Assembly (NCBI GenBank): GCA_025094145.1
Contig: JALLLS010000039.1
Span: forward strand, 186,001-250,000
Length of the DNA stretch: 64,000 nt
Source of the DNA: Spinellus fusiger
Taxonomy: Eukaryota > Mucoromycota > Mucoromycetes > Mucorales > Phycomycetaceae
Direction of reading: 5' to 3'
Shown here: positions 38,643-50,390 of the stretch, in pieces
How the letters are laid out: each line of letters begins with the position of its first letter
Numbering within the stretch: position 1 is the stretch's first letter
Made by a program: the position numbers and the translations under genes
The notes under the pieces: generated by a model
What the model was told of the DNA's origin: nothing
The model's database searches: none
What the model saw: the letters and a program-made list of their open reading frames with translations, nothing else

Positions 38643-41200
38643 TACACACCAGGAGGTCTTTAGGATATAGAAGGAAATAGTCGAAATACAATTGTTTAGA
38701 AATGACCGATTTGAAAAGGAGCGAAAAAAGTGAAATATATTCATGTTAGTTTTTAAATAAATAAAGATTATGTAGATCTACCTGTAAATATCAGAATCCC
38801 GAAGGAAACCACTTTCGATGTGGCGATATATGATATGAATGCATCAAAGAGTATCTATTCTTTTCTAAAGAATGGAGCTGGTCTGTAGTGACCCTTTAAT
38901 CCCTCTTCTGCAATTGTATAGATATTCTTTGATGCATTCACATCTCTGTTCCAAACAATTCCACAACTTTGGCAAGCGCGGATATTGTTGAAACTCACTA
39001 ATATCTCAGTGAGGATATTTGTGTTATAAGTGTGGCAGATCTTAAGAACAAAAATAAAACAAACTGTTAGAAGAGCTTTTTGTATTGGGTAAGAGGTCAA
39101 TCATGCTTACCCTCGATGTAAAGAACTCATCGACATCAACCACAAGAAGATCAGCATCCTTTTGTCTCTTTTTCAATGATTGATATAAAACTCTCGTCAA
39201 ACCAACACGATGGCCTTTAAATTTGACAGCATCCTTTCCTTTCATTCCTGTGTCATAGGCAATGACTGGCAGCTTGGTAGGATCTTACTCCAATCCTTTT
39301 AGGTGCCAATACCCCTTTTCAATAATAGAATAGTAGTAAAAACAATTAGTTTGAGATGTATTAATGTACTCTATGTGTGTGTCGTATTACCCTTGCACTG
39401 GCACCTTCTTGCCTTTGTAATGGATTCACTGGGTTTACTATAGTAAAATAATATACAATAGAAACTGACCAACATGTAAGACATAATAAACATACACAAA
39501 CACTCACCAGATCACAACTGTTGGTTTATATGCCAGACAAAGACAAACAAAATAAAAAGGATAGAAGTTATGAAGAACAACAGACAGTGTAATTAGCAGG
39601 TATTAATATCCGAACAGAAGAGAACAAAACTAAATTTCACAAGTCATTTGCTTAATCAGAACTACCAAAGTAATGCAGACTACAACAACATTCTAGAAAG
39701 AAAAAGAAGTGCTTAAAGAACAGTTGCCTAGTTACCCATTGTGCTCAAATCGTATGTTGTGTTCCTGTTCATGCACTCTCTTTGATTTCCCTAGACCAGC
39801 CTTTGTACTAAGATAGGCTTTAAGGAATTGAGTAACTGACTGTTTCTTGTTCTCGACTTATTTTCTTTCTGTATTCCCATAGGGTGCCATTATTATTACA
39901 ACTATTAGTTTGCCTTCTGTCACTCCATACCCTTCTCTTTTTTATCAATCTCCGTATGAGTAACCAGCCTTAAGAAGTCCTGTGTATCTCTTGTCTCATA
40001 GCAACAGAATATTTTTGGGATATAAAGGGAAATACATGAACAATCAAATTATGTTATTTGTTTTGTTGGTTAATGTGTTTGAAAATAACCTTCTCACTGT
40101 CTGTCTGTCTTGGCATTGACTATGGACTGTGTAATTAAACACTATAAAGTTGGATAAAAGGAAGAAGTAAACCTGACATTGCGACTCAATCACTGTATTT
40201 AATGTTTAACATGTGCTATCTATAAGCCCACAGTATTTGCAACATAACACTGCTTAAGAAAGATGTATTACAGAACTTATAGAGTTAACTCTAGTGATTA
40301 TTGTCCATAAAATAGAACCAATGTCAGTTATATTAACAAATGTATAGCCATTTACTGAATCTATATTCATAATCACTTCAGTAACTATCTTATTGTAACT
40401 GTTATTAACAATAGCACTTAATGATAACAGGGTATTGTTTCTAATACTGTCCTTTAGGTTCAAGGCAAATAGAGTGTGAATTGTTTGATCTGTGAATTTT
40501 GACTTGTGAGTTTTATGAGTGGAGACTAGTGTATAAATCACCAGAATAGAGAAAGAGAAACCATTTGTTTTGATATTCCCCTCCTTTTTTATTTCCCACA
40601 CTGCACATACAACTTAACACTCAAGCACTTGTCAAGATGAGCATAAGTGAGCAAGGTAATGTGCCATTATTAACAAAGAGAAACAATAGAAAGAAGTGAT
40701 AGACACCACCAAGGACTATTCTAGTGATAAAAAGGTAAGCAGCGTCTTCATCTGGGCTTGAGCTCATTGTATTCCACAAGGCACTCATTGTATTGTTATT
40801 AGGCAAGTAAAGACTCCTTTCAAGTCAGTCTTAGGTGGTCTTCTACAAGGTCAATAAGGTCTAGGGTATACTCCTGAGCATAGTTATCTATCTCCCAAGA
40901 ATAAATCACAAGGCCTTTAGGTTGTGGATTCTATTGCTATGAAGGAATACGCCTAGAGCAGCAGTAGCTATAGTAATAGTATGTTATTCGCTACAGTATT
41001 ACAATAAACAATTTTATTCATAAACAATATATTCCATTGATAATACAATTTGATAGTGAGGTATCCACAAAAGGAAAGAAAGATTTAGATACTTGCAAAC
41101 CTTTGATTTTAAACACAGTTCCATAAAAGGCAACTTTTTTTGTAATGTAAAAGGAAGGAGATATCAGCGCTTAAAGGCCAGAAAAATCTCCTGGTGTGTA
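38643..41200 (-). mobile_element. Fanzor-carrying TIR element, copy A
   Basis: The unit is bounded at both ends by TA followed by the inverted repeat CACACCAGGAG (38645 inward; the mirror image ends at 41198). The TA at 38643-38644 and 41199-41200 fits the TA target duplication of Tc1/mariner-type cut-and-paste elements. The Fanzor C-terminal frame runs on the minus strand towards 38643. It mirrors copy B: paired positions sum to 89033 from 38643 to 41131, with a substitution at 39738. Outside that block, the last ~65 bases next to the 41200 end differ from copy B. No transposase frame was recognised inside, so it was probably moved by an enzyme supplied elsewhere. Confidence 0.85.
38855..39314 (-). 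pseudogene. Fanzor (TnpB-like RNA-guided nuclease) C-terminal fragment, copy A
   Basis: This is the same sequence as the fragment in copy B, on the opposite strand. Two exons are joined over a 70-base intron (39110-39041). The frame contains GKDAVKFKGHRVGLTRVLY, VVDVDEFFTSRIC (the RuvC-II glutamate region) and ACQSCGIVWNRDVNASKN, which holds half of the zinc ribbon and the RuvC-III aspartate. These blocks are characteristic of Fanzor/TnpB proteins in mucoralean fungi. An in-frame TAA lies 14 codons before the methionine of GMKGKD, and upstream protein sequence is fragmentary. The fragment is therefore called a pseudogene. It ends about 210 bases from the element's terminus. Confidence 0.75.
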
Positions 41201-43302
41201 TTAGAAATAACAGTCAAAAGCAAGTAAAGTCCCAAGAAAGAAAGAAGAAAACAAGCTATCCATTGATCCCTGCATTACTATATAACTTTATGCCATAATG
41301 GTGATTGAATATCAGAGAGTGTTCTAAAGATCATAAAAACATATGTAGATATCGATAAGTCGTCCAAATTATATCTATTTTGGAATATTTTTATTTGATC
41401 TATAACCTGCACATAGAGAGTCCTATATCCAAAAGTATGTTACTGCATGAGAGCACTAATGCTTGGTTACAAACATAGCTGTTTCTCATATTTTATTCTT
41501 CATACATTGTGTCTTGTCTAATAACCATTTGATAAAACAAGCCAGCCTTGACTGAAAAACACAAGAAGAAATGACTTGGCTAAGGAGCATGTCAGTTGGA
41601 TGAGTGATCAGTGAAGAGGTGTCATCTGGTCTGATGAGTCAAGGTACATTATGAAAGAAAACAATAATGCCTGTGTCATTATAAAAAGTTGGAGAACGTT
41701 GGTATCAAGAACGTTGGTATCAAATATGATGATTCAATGGTACAATCTGTTGTGGGTATAGCTATTTGCACTAAAGGCATTGTAACAGTCTAAATAATAA
41801 TAGAAACCAAACAGAAAGTAGTGGCATTGTGATAAGACTAAGGAGATGGCAGTTTACTGCAAAAGATGAGTGAGACTCTGTCTCTAGTTTCAATTAATAT
41901 TCTTTTTTCATTTTCATTTTCTTAATGATTAAAAAAGGCAAGTTATCAGAAAGCAGTCTCTTCTTTGTCATGTTCTGGAATAATGAACAGACGAGATCAT
42001 CAACTGCTGAAAATCAATCCCGAAGGAGAGATAATCAGCACACTTCACTCTAGAGAAGGTCTGCTAGTATTCATCTACTAACTTGATAAATGTGTCTAGT
42101 TTAAAAAACGTAGAACGGTTATGTACTGCATACAGATCCTGTAGAGTACGGTCACTAAAGAAAAAAGTGTTCAAAGTATGGAGCCCTTTATATAGTTTTT
42201 TTTTTTTTTAAATGTATAGGTACACAAAAGTGTGACGATGAAAGAAAGAAAAATCAATTTTTCATCTATTCAATCTCAATGTATTATTCAATAGATTGGC
42301 ATTTCTACCAATAGAATCCAACTTGTATCTTTACACATGAATTTCAATTGAGTTTGTTGCACTCGCCAATCCTTCTTAGTGTGATGCTTTGTACAATAAA
42401 ACTCAACGCCTTTAATATCTCATAAAAGTAGAGAAGCACAAGAGTGAACACTTGGACCACTTATTAAAATAGCAAAGATAGCAAGAGTACACTTTTTATT
42501 GTTAAATATCAATAATAAAGCGTAAATGAAAAGATAATAAACAAGATACAAAGTATCAAGTCAGATAGTTTTGAAATAGTACTTTTATTAGCTACTACTA
42601 TGTATGAAAAGAAAGAAAAGCTTATGTATATAAAACACTCTACCTATCAACAATAGAATACTCTCAAGCTAAATGCATTTTACATATACACAAATCTTTT
42701 TAGTTTTTTAATCCCAAACACACACTCTATTGATCGTATATAACAAATTATTAGTACTTTACATTAGTGCTTTATGAATCATGAGATAATTTTATCATTG
42801 GCTCACATTGTTGTATTGGGTGTCAACAAAATAGAAGAACGACTTGTAGTATTGTTATCATTAGACATGTCAGACATAGAATACTACGATAGTCTACTTT
42901 ATTTTTCTTGAGGCATCCTATGAGTTGGTCAATGTGGCAAATATAAAGCAATGTTGTTTGATAGCATTCCTAGTTTGGATTATTAACAGAGCATAGTATA
43001 CATAGATAGTAGAGAAACATTAGTATGCAAAGGGCTGGAATATATAGTCTGATGTAATAGATAAGTGGATAGCGAACCATTTTTTATTTTTATAACTTAT
43101 TCAGAAAATGACCTTAAGCAATAGAAATAAGTAGACTTTTATTCAAGAACATAGAGATAGTCTCACCAAAATAAGAGAGCATGCTATGTTTATTAGAGGT
43201 CAAATCATAGGACAATGAAAAAATACATGCTACTTATCAAGAGATTGTTGACGATCTTAATATCCAAAGAGCATAGTGGGCAGAATCGTCCTATAATATA
43301 TA
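41201..43302. other. Gene-free stretch between element A and the Tc1 element
   Basis: Apart from a Tc1 relic (41530-41775) and the start of an interspersed repeat near 43075-43155, nothing could be assigned. Confidence 0.45.
41530..41775 (+). mobile_element. Short Tc1/mariner transposase relic
   Basis: It matches the transposase at 43800-44000 with deletions. Landmarks are AAGCCAGCCTTGACTGAAAA, CATCTGGTCTGATGAGTCAA and AAAAGTTGGAGAACGTTGG. Frames are broken and flanking parts of the element are missing. It is a second, older copy of the family represented intact-ended at 43303. Confidence 0.8.
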
Positions 43303-44648
43303 CAATCACACACAATTGAATTTAATACTTGCCTAAATTTTAATAAAATAATACTTAATTTTTTTGCATAAAACTCTTCTTCTTTCCAAATATTATTAAA
43401 CCAACATAACATGTCAGATACATTTCCAGAAACTCACACTCGTGGGGAATATAACAAAGCAGAAGATAAAAAGCTATGGGGCATTTATTACCTGTTTAAG
43501 GCTGGATTAAAGTTGACTGTCATCGCAAACGTAGTTGAAATAAAAAAGCCCACAGTTCAAAATATTATTAGAAACATCAAAGAACATGGGTCACCATTGC
43601 GTTTAAAGAGTCACGGAAAACCTAAGAAAGCCAGTGAGATGGACCTCAGACACCTGGAAAAGGTCATTAGAGAGGACCCATTTGCCTCATATAATCAGCT
43701 GAAATTGGAAATGTCGAAGATTCAGGTTGATGTATCTAGAAACACCATTATCCGTTACTGTAAGCAGTTAGGATTCGGATCTTTTTCTTCAGCTCACAAG
43801 CCAGCCTTAACTGAAAAACACAAAGAGAAGTGGCTTCGTTGGGCTAAAGAACATGTCAATTGGACGAATGACCAGTGGAAAGGTGTCATCTGGTCTGATG
43901 AGTCAAAGTACACTGTGAAAGGGAACAATGGAGGTGCCCGTATCATCATAAAAGTTGGAGAAAGGTATGATACTAATCCTATTGTTCCAACAACAAAGTT
44001 TGGTGGCGGAGGGGTCATGCTTTGGAGCTGTTTTTGGGCAGGCGGATTTGGCCCATTAGTCTTTGTTGATGGCACTGTAGACCAAGACGAATATATCAAA
44101 ATTTTGGCTGGTGAGTTCCATCTTTAGTTCATGGAATTGCATCAGAAAGAGGATAGGGTGTTTTTGTTACAAGAAGATGGTACTAGTTGTCATACTGGGG
44201 TCTATGCCAGATGGTGGAAAGAGACGCATCAAATTAGGGGCTTTGATTACTGGCCCACACAAATACCTGACTTGAATTCAATTGAAAATGTCTGATATGC
44301 ATTGGAAAGGCGAATTAAAGAAAGAAGGGTATCTATTACCAATGTTGAAAGTTTGAAGGCTCTACTTGCAGAGGAGTGGGAGAGGGTTGGTGTTGAACTT
44401 GCATAATAATTAGTTCTGAGTATGACAGATAGATGCCAGGCTGTCATTGATACCAAAGGAGGCCATACGAAATATTAATTATATTATTATTATTTTATTT
44501 TCTATAATTAAATATGTTGAGCTTTATTGTGTGAAAGTTTGAAGCTTCTATATCAAATGTGGAGTGTTTTATCTAATGTTAAACATATCCTAAATATTTC
44601 GTCCTGAAATTCATTTTCAAAAGTATTAAATTCAATGGTGCGTGACTG
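43303..44648 (+). mobile_element. Tc1/mariner element with 28-bp terminal inverted repeats
   Basis: Left end 43303-43330 and right end 44621-44648 are inverted copies of a 28-base sequence. The right one, read inward, starts CAGTCACGCACCATTGAATT, and the left differs at three positions. Both are flanked by TA (43301-43302, 44649-44650), the Tc1/mariner target duplication. Total length 1,346 bases, normal for the superfamily. The ends do not resemble those of the Fanzor elements, so this element is not an obvious source of the enzyme that moves them. Confidence 0.9.
43411..44479 (+). pseudogene. Tc1/mariner transposase, disrupted
   Basis: The first 238 codons are open and read as a Tc1-type transposase: an N-terminal helix-turn-helix region (LTVIANVVEIKKPTVQNII), a second DNA-binding helix set, then the first catalytic aspartate in VIWSDESKYTV and the block GGGGVMLWSCF. 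A stop (TAG) follows GEFHL at 44125-44127. In another frame the remainder continues (LLQEDGTSCHTG, PDLNSIENV), followed by a TGA where Trp is expected (44294-44296) and a TAATAA pair near 44406. The two later acidic catalytic sites are thus separated from the first by a frameshift. A related helper copy could still act on the ends. Confidence 0.85.
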
Positions 44649-44649
44649 T

Positions 44650-45213
44650 ATAACAAACAAAGGCTTTGCTGAAAAGTACTGAGCAATATCTTAATAATAA
44701 AAATATAAATAATCATCTAAAGAACAACTACTCCAAATCTTGTGTTATTCCATGAACCTTTCATTATGAACATTCTAGACTGATATGTATGCCTTTATTT
44801 TTCAAAATAAAATAATAAAATAAAACATTGATTTGCTATCTACTCATTTATTGTATGGGACTATAGTGCATTGGAGATGCCAATAATAACACTCTTGGTA
44901 AATTTATATAGGCCTTTTCAAGAGACTATAATAAGTATATGGAAAAGAACACTCTTAATTTCTATTCTATTAAAAATTACTAGTTTTACTTTTAACTTAT
45001 ATATATTATCCAAATGTCATCAAAGTGATATGTATCAATTTAATATCATAACAAAAAAGAGTAAAGTATCTTATATCATTTACACTTCTATTGGAGCCAA
45101 CACATAAAGGCTCCATCATTGCACTCTATGGCGGAGCTGTACATTAGAGTGGCTTATATCTTGACTTGAAAAAAAAAGACAGAGCATTAACAAGAGCCTT
45201 TTCCCTTCTCCAA
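44650..45213. other. Intergenic; repeat remnant and promoter of the tRNA methyltransferase
   Basis: The first part belongs to the split interspersed repeat. Between about 44880 and 45213 no exon was seen. The start of the methyltransferase gene lies at 45214. Confidence 0.45.
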
Positions 45214-46372
<1,159 letters not shown>

Positions 46373-47834
46373 AAGTTGCATCTAATAACATAAGTGTATC
46401 CTTTTCTTTTAATTGCATGTGTATATTAAAGTCTTACTCTCTGTCCCGCTTTTTATTTTACTTATTCTGACCGAGATGGACAAGTGGTTCATCATTTTTT
46501 ATGATTTTATACTGAAAGGATAGATAGAATAGTCTTTGAGTAACTAGCATACATACACACATATTTATGTATGAGGCCTATTGAGATATCCCATCACCGA
46601 AGTTTATTGATACTGCAAAGAAGGATTTATAAGCTATAGACAGTTGTTTCTGAACAGAGTAGAATAATTTTAAATAGACACTATGATGATATTTACTCAG
46701 GTATACTTTATGATCTTACAGGCTTAAGGAGATACTGTACTTTTCCATCTCGTAATAATATATCATTTAGTTTATAATTCATCAAGATTGCTTTATATTC
46801 CTATCGAACGAATTTATATTAAATAATGCTACTATGACCAACAAACACTTTTCAGTACGTTCTTTATAATTCTAGAGTGACCCCTTATCAATTTGAAGGG
46901 TCCAAGGTATGTAACTCATCAAAATAATAACATATCAATAATAAATACAACTGTTGGGTTGTTGTCATTTTTAATTATAGATGGAAGCAATACATTAAAG
47001 ATGTATCTAGTTTACCTTAGCTTGAATAGACACTATGTAAATATAAATGAATTATCTTCTTTGATTCAGAAATCAGTTCCAAAACATTATAAAAAAACAC
47101 TCCTTAATAGCTCACAGTAGCACTTTTTAGGTACATTATGTCAGGATATTTCAAATATTAGGAATGATATATGACTATAGTTTACTATAATCTAGTCCAT
47201 GTCAGAATTAAATTAATACTTACTACAATGTGTTTTTGTTTTTGTTTTTACTTATATATATTCGATTGCTACATTTTATTTTCAATACTAGTAGACTCAT
47301 AATCCATTCAGTCAATCAAAGAAAATTAATCACTTATAGTATAGGTTATTGTATTTATTAAATAAGATAGCTGTATGCCTTATATTATTTTTTACAACTG
47401 TCCTTCACTTTGTTTAGGCATTATTGCTAGTGATGACAGTACTAAGTATAACATAATGCGTTAATAATAAGGATATGAGTATTTCTCAAAATAGACAGTC
47501 AGATGATAAAATATTGACTTATTCTATAGTAAACTGAGACTAGGCACCATGATACGATTGTAGGTATTCAATTAATGTAATGTTGACGTAGACAGATACT
47601 TAATCCTATGTAGTATAGAGACCGTCTTTTGTGTGTATCAAATAAACCCTTTTACATTTGATACATATACATATACACATACATATATATCTAAGATGGG
47701 GATATGGATTAGTTATTTTTGTAGCAAATAACATCTGTTGTGAAATAATTCAGAAAAATCAATAAATAAATATGTAATTTATTAAAATATCAAGACAAAT
47801 CGAAATTCATGAGATCTTTAATTATTACATGGTC
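46373..47834. other. Gene-free AT-rich stretch left of element B
   Basis: No exon, RNA gene or repeat with known relatives was recognised. Confidence 0.45.
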
Positions 47835-48226
47835 TACACACTAGGAGATTTTCTGGCTTTTAACCAGATACACGCCATCCCCTTTACGTAAAAAATATCC
47901 TGCCTTTTATGGAACTGTGTTTAAAATCAAAGGTTTGCAAGTATCTAAATCTTTCTTTCCTTTTGTGGATACCTCACTATCAAATTGTATTATCAATGGA
48001 ATATATTGTTTATGAATAAAATTGTTTATTGTAATACTGTAGCGAATAACATACTATTACTATAGCTACTGCTGCTCTAGGCGTATTCCTTCATAGCAAT
48101 AGAATCCACAACCTAAAGGCCTTGTGATTTATTCTTGGGAGATAGATAACTATGCTCAGGAGTATACCCTAGACCTTATTGACCTTGTAGAAGACCACCT
48201 AAGACTGACTTGAAAGGAGTCTTTAC

Positions 48227-48412
48227 TTGCCTAATAACAATACAATGAGTGCCTTGTGGAATACAATGAGCTCAAGCCCAGATGAAGACGCTGCTTACCT
48301 TTTTATCACTAGAATAGTCCTTGGTGGTGTCTATCACTTCTTTCTATTGTTTCTCTTTGTTAATAATGGCACATTACCTTGCTCACTTATGCTCATCTTG
48401 ACAAGTGCTTGA
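48227..48412 (+). other. Open segment conserved between element copies B and C
   Basis: Frame of 61 codons beginning with TTG; the first ATG is five codons in. It has an SSPDEDAAYLFITRI core and a hydrophobic second half (GGVYHFFLLFLFVNN). The equivalent at 57201-57386 differs at about ten residues with no frameshift, while the copy near 5200 is broken. It might be an exon of a 5' part of the Fanzor gene or an unrelated small protein. No family is recognised. Confidence 0.3.
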
Positions 48413-48431
48413 GTGTTAAGTTGTATGTGCA

Positions 48432-48779
48432 GTGTGGGAAATAAAAAAGGAGGGGAATATCAAAACAAATGGTTTCTCTTTCTCTATTCTGGTGATTTAT
48501 ACACTAGTCTCCACTCATAAAACTCACAAGTCAAAATTCACAGATCAAACAATTCACACTCTATTTGCCTTGAACCTAAAGGACAGTATTAGAAACAATA
48601 CCCTGTTATCATTAAGTGCTATTGTTAATAACAGTTACAATAAGATAGTTACTGAAGTGATTATGAATATAGATTCAGTAAATGGCTATACATTTGTTAA
48701 TATAACTGACATTGGTTCTATTTTATGGACAATAATCACTAGAGTTAACTCTATAAGTTCTGTAATACATCTTTCTTAA
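48432..48779 (+). other. Open segment in element B, possible N-terminal Fanzor exon
   Basis: Frame of 115 codons. Its last ~65 residues (from TLFALNLKDSIRNN to VNSISSVIHLS) persist in the diverged copy at 57533-57739 (DLKDSIRTNTLLSLSTIVN). Persistence of the frame between diverged copies suggests it was once coding. Its position upstream of the Fanzor C-terminus and on the same strand fits an N-terminal segment of that gene, but this is inference. Confidence 0.35.
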
Positions 48780-49718
48780 GCAGTGTTATGTTGCAAATAC
48801 TGTGGGCTTATAGATAGCACATGTTAAACATTAAATACAGTGATTGAGTCGCAATGTCAGGTTTACTTCTTCCTTTTATCCAACTTTATAGTGTTTAATT
48901 ACACAGTCCATAGTCAATGCCAAGACAGACAGACAGTGAGAAGGTTATTTTCAAACACATTAACCAACAAAACAAATAACATAATTTGATTGTTCATGTA
49001 TTTCCCTTTATATCCCAAAAATATTCTGTTGCTATGAGACAAGAGATACACAGGACTTCTTAAGGCTGGTTACTCATACGGAGATTGATAAAAAAGAGAA
49101 GGGTATGGAGTGACAGAAGGCAAACTAATAGTTGTAATAATAATGGCACCCTATGGGAATACAGAAAGAAAATAAGTCGAGAACAAGAAACAGTCAGTTA
49201 CTCAATTCCTTAAAGCCTATCTTAGTACAAAGGCTGGTCTAGGGAAATCAAAGAGAGTGCATGAACAGGAACACAACATACGATTTGAGCACAACGGGTA
49301 ACTAGGCAACTGTTCTTTAAGCACTTCTTTTTCTTTCTAGAATGTTGTTGTAGTCTGCATTACTTTGGTAGTTCTGATTAAGCAAATGACTTGTGAAATT
49401 TAGTTTTGTTCTCTTCTGTTCGGATATTAATACCTGCTAATTACACTGTCTGTTGTTCTTCATAACTTCTATCCTTTTTATTTTGTTTGTCTTTGTCTGG
49501 CATATAAACCAACAGTTGTGATCTGGTGAGTGTTTGTGTATGTTTATTATGTCTTACATGTTGGTCAGTTTCTATTGTATATTATTTTACTATAGTAAAC
49601 CCAGTGAATCCATTACAAAGGCAAGAAGGTGCCAGTGCAAGGGTAATACGACACACACATAGAGTACATTAATACATCTCAAACTAATTGTTTTTACTAC
49701 TATTCTATTATTGAAAAG

Positions 49719-50178
49719 GGGTATTGGCACCTAAAAGGATTGGAGTAAGATCCTACCAAGCTGCCAGTCATTGCCTATGACACAGGAATGAAAGGAAAGG
49801 ATGCTGTCAAATTTAAAGGCCATCGTGTTGGTTTGACGAGAGTTTTATATCAATCATTGAAAAAGAGACAAAAGGATGCTGATCTTCTTGTGGTTGATGT
49901 CGATGAGTTCTTTACATCGAGGGTAAGCATGATTGACCTCTTACCCAATACAAAAAGCTCTTCTAACAGTTTGTTTTATTTTTGTTCTTAAGATCTGCCA
50001 CACTTATAACACAAATATCCTCACTGAGATATTAGTGAGTTTCAACAATATCCGCGCTTGCCAAAGTTGTGGAATTGTTTGGAACAGAGATGTGAATGCA
50101 TCAAAGAATATCTATACAATTGCAGAAGAGGGATTAAAGGGTCACTACAGACCAGCTCCATTCTTTAGAAAAGAATAG
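49719..50178 (+). pseudogene. Fanzor (TnpB-like RNA-guided nuclease) C-terminal fragment, copy B
   Basis: Exon 49719-49922 (GYWHLKGLE-stop-DPTKLPVIAYD) joins exon 49993-50178 over a GT-AG intron. The joined frame has GHRVGLTRVLYQSLKKR, VVDVDEFFTSRIC with the RuvC-II Glu, ACQSCGIVWNRDVNASKN with the RuvC-III Asp, and a tail GHYRPAPFF. The zinc ribbon is incomplete: the first knuckle reads C-H-T-Y where C-x-x-C is expected. A TAA at 49746-49748 interrupts the frame. More exon-like pieces lie upstream near 49470-49525 and 49596-49640, but a full gene could not be assembled. Fanzors are RNA-guided DNA nucleases related to TnpB and Cas12. This copy looks inactive. Confidence 0.78.
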
Positions 50179-50390
50179 ATACTCTTTGATGCATTCATAT
50201 CATATATCGCCACATCGAAAGTGGTTTCCTTCGGGATTCTGATATTTACAGGTAGATCTACATAATCTTTATTTATTTAAAAACTAACATGAATATATTT
50301 CACTTTTTTCGCTCCTTTTCAAATCGGTCATTTCTAAACAATTGTATTTCGACTATTTCCTTCTATATCCTAAAGACCTCCTGGTGTGTA

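Larger units (their letters stand above)
43075..44880 (+). repeat. Interspersed repeat split by the Tc1 element region
   Basis: The pieces 43075-43155 and 44700-44880 resemble the adjacent halves of the continuous copy at 5460-5715. The break falls at an AAGAACA motif common to both pieces. The interval between them holds the Tc1/mariner element plus roughly 150 bases of left flank and 50 bases of right flank. An insertion into an older repeat is the simplest reading. Confidence 0.5.
47835..50390 (+). mobile_element. Fanzor-carrying TIR element, copy B
   Basis: TA at 47835-47836 is followed by CACACTAGGAG, and the right end reads CTCCTGGTGTG then TA at 50389-50390. From 47902 to 50390 it is the exact mirror of copy A in length and almost in sequence; a C at 49295 is one difference. 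The first ~65 bases (47837-47901) differ from the matching end of copy A. The Fanzor C-terminal region lies at the right. The left half (48227-48779) contains two open segments also present in a diverged copy at 57201-57739. No transposase was recognised. Sequence from 50179 to 50388, after the Fanzor stop, is non-coding and is where a guide RNA would be expected in this class of system. Confidence 0.88.
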
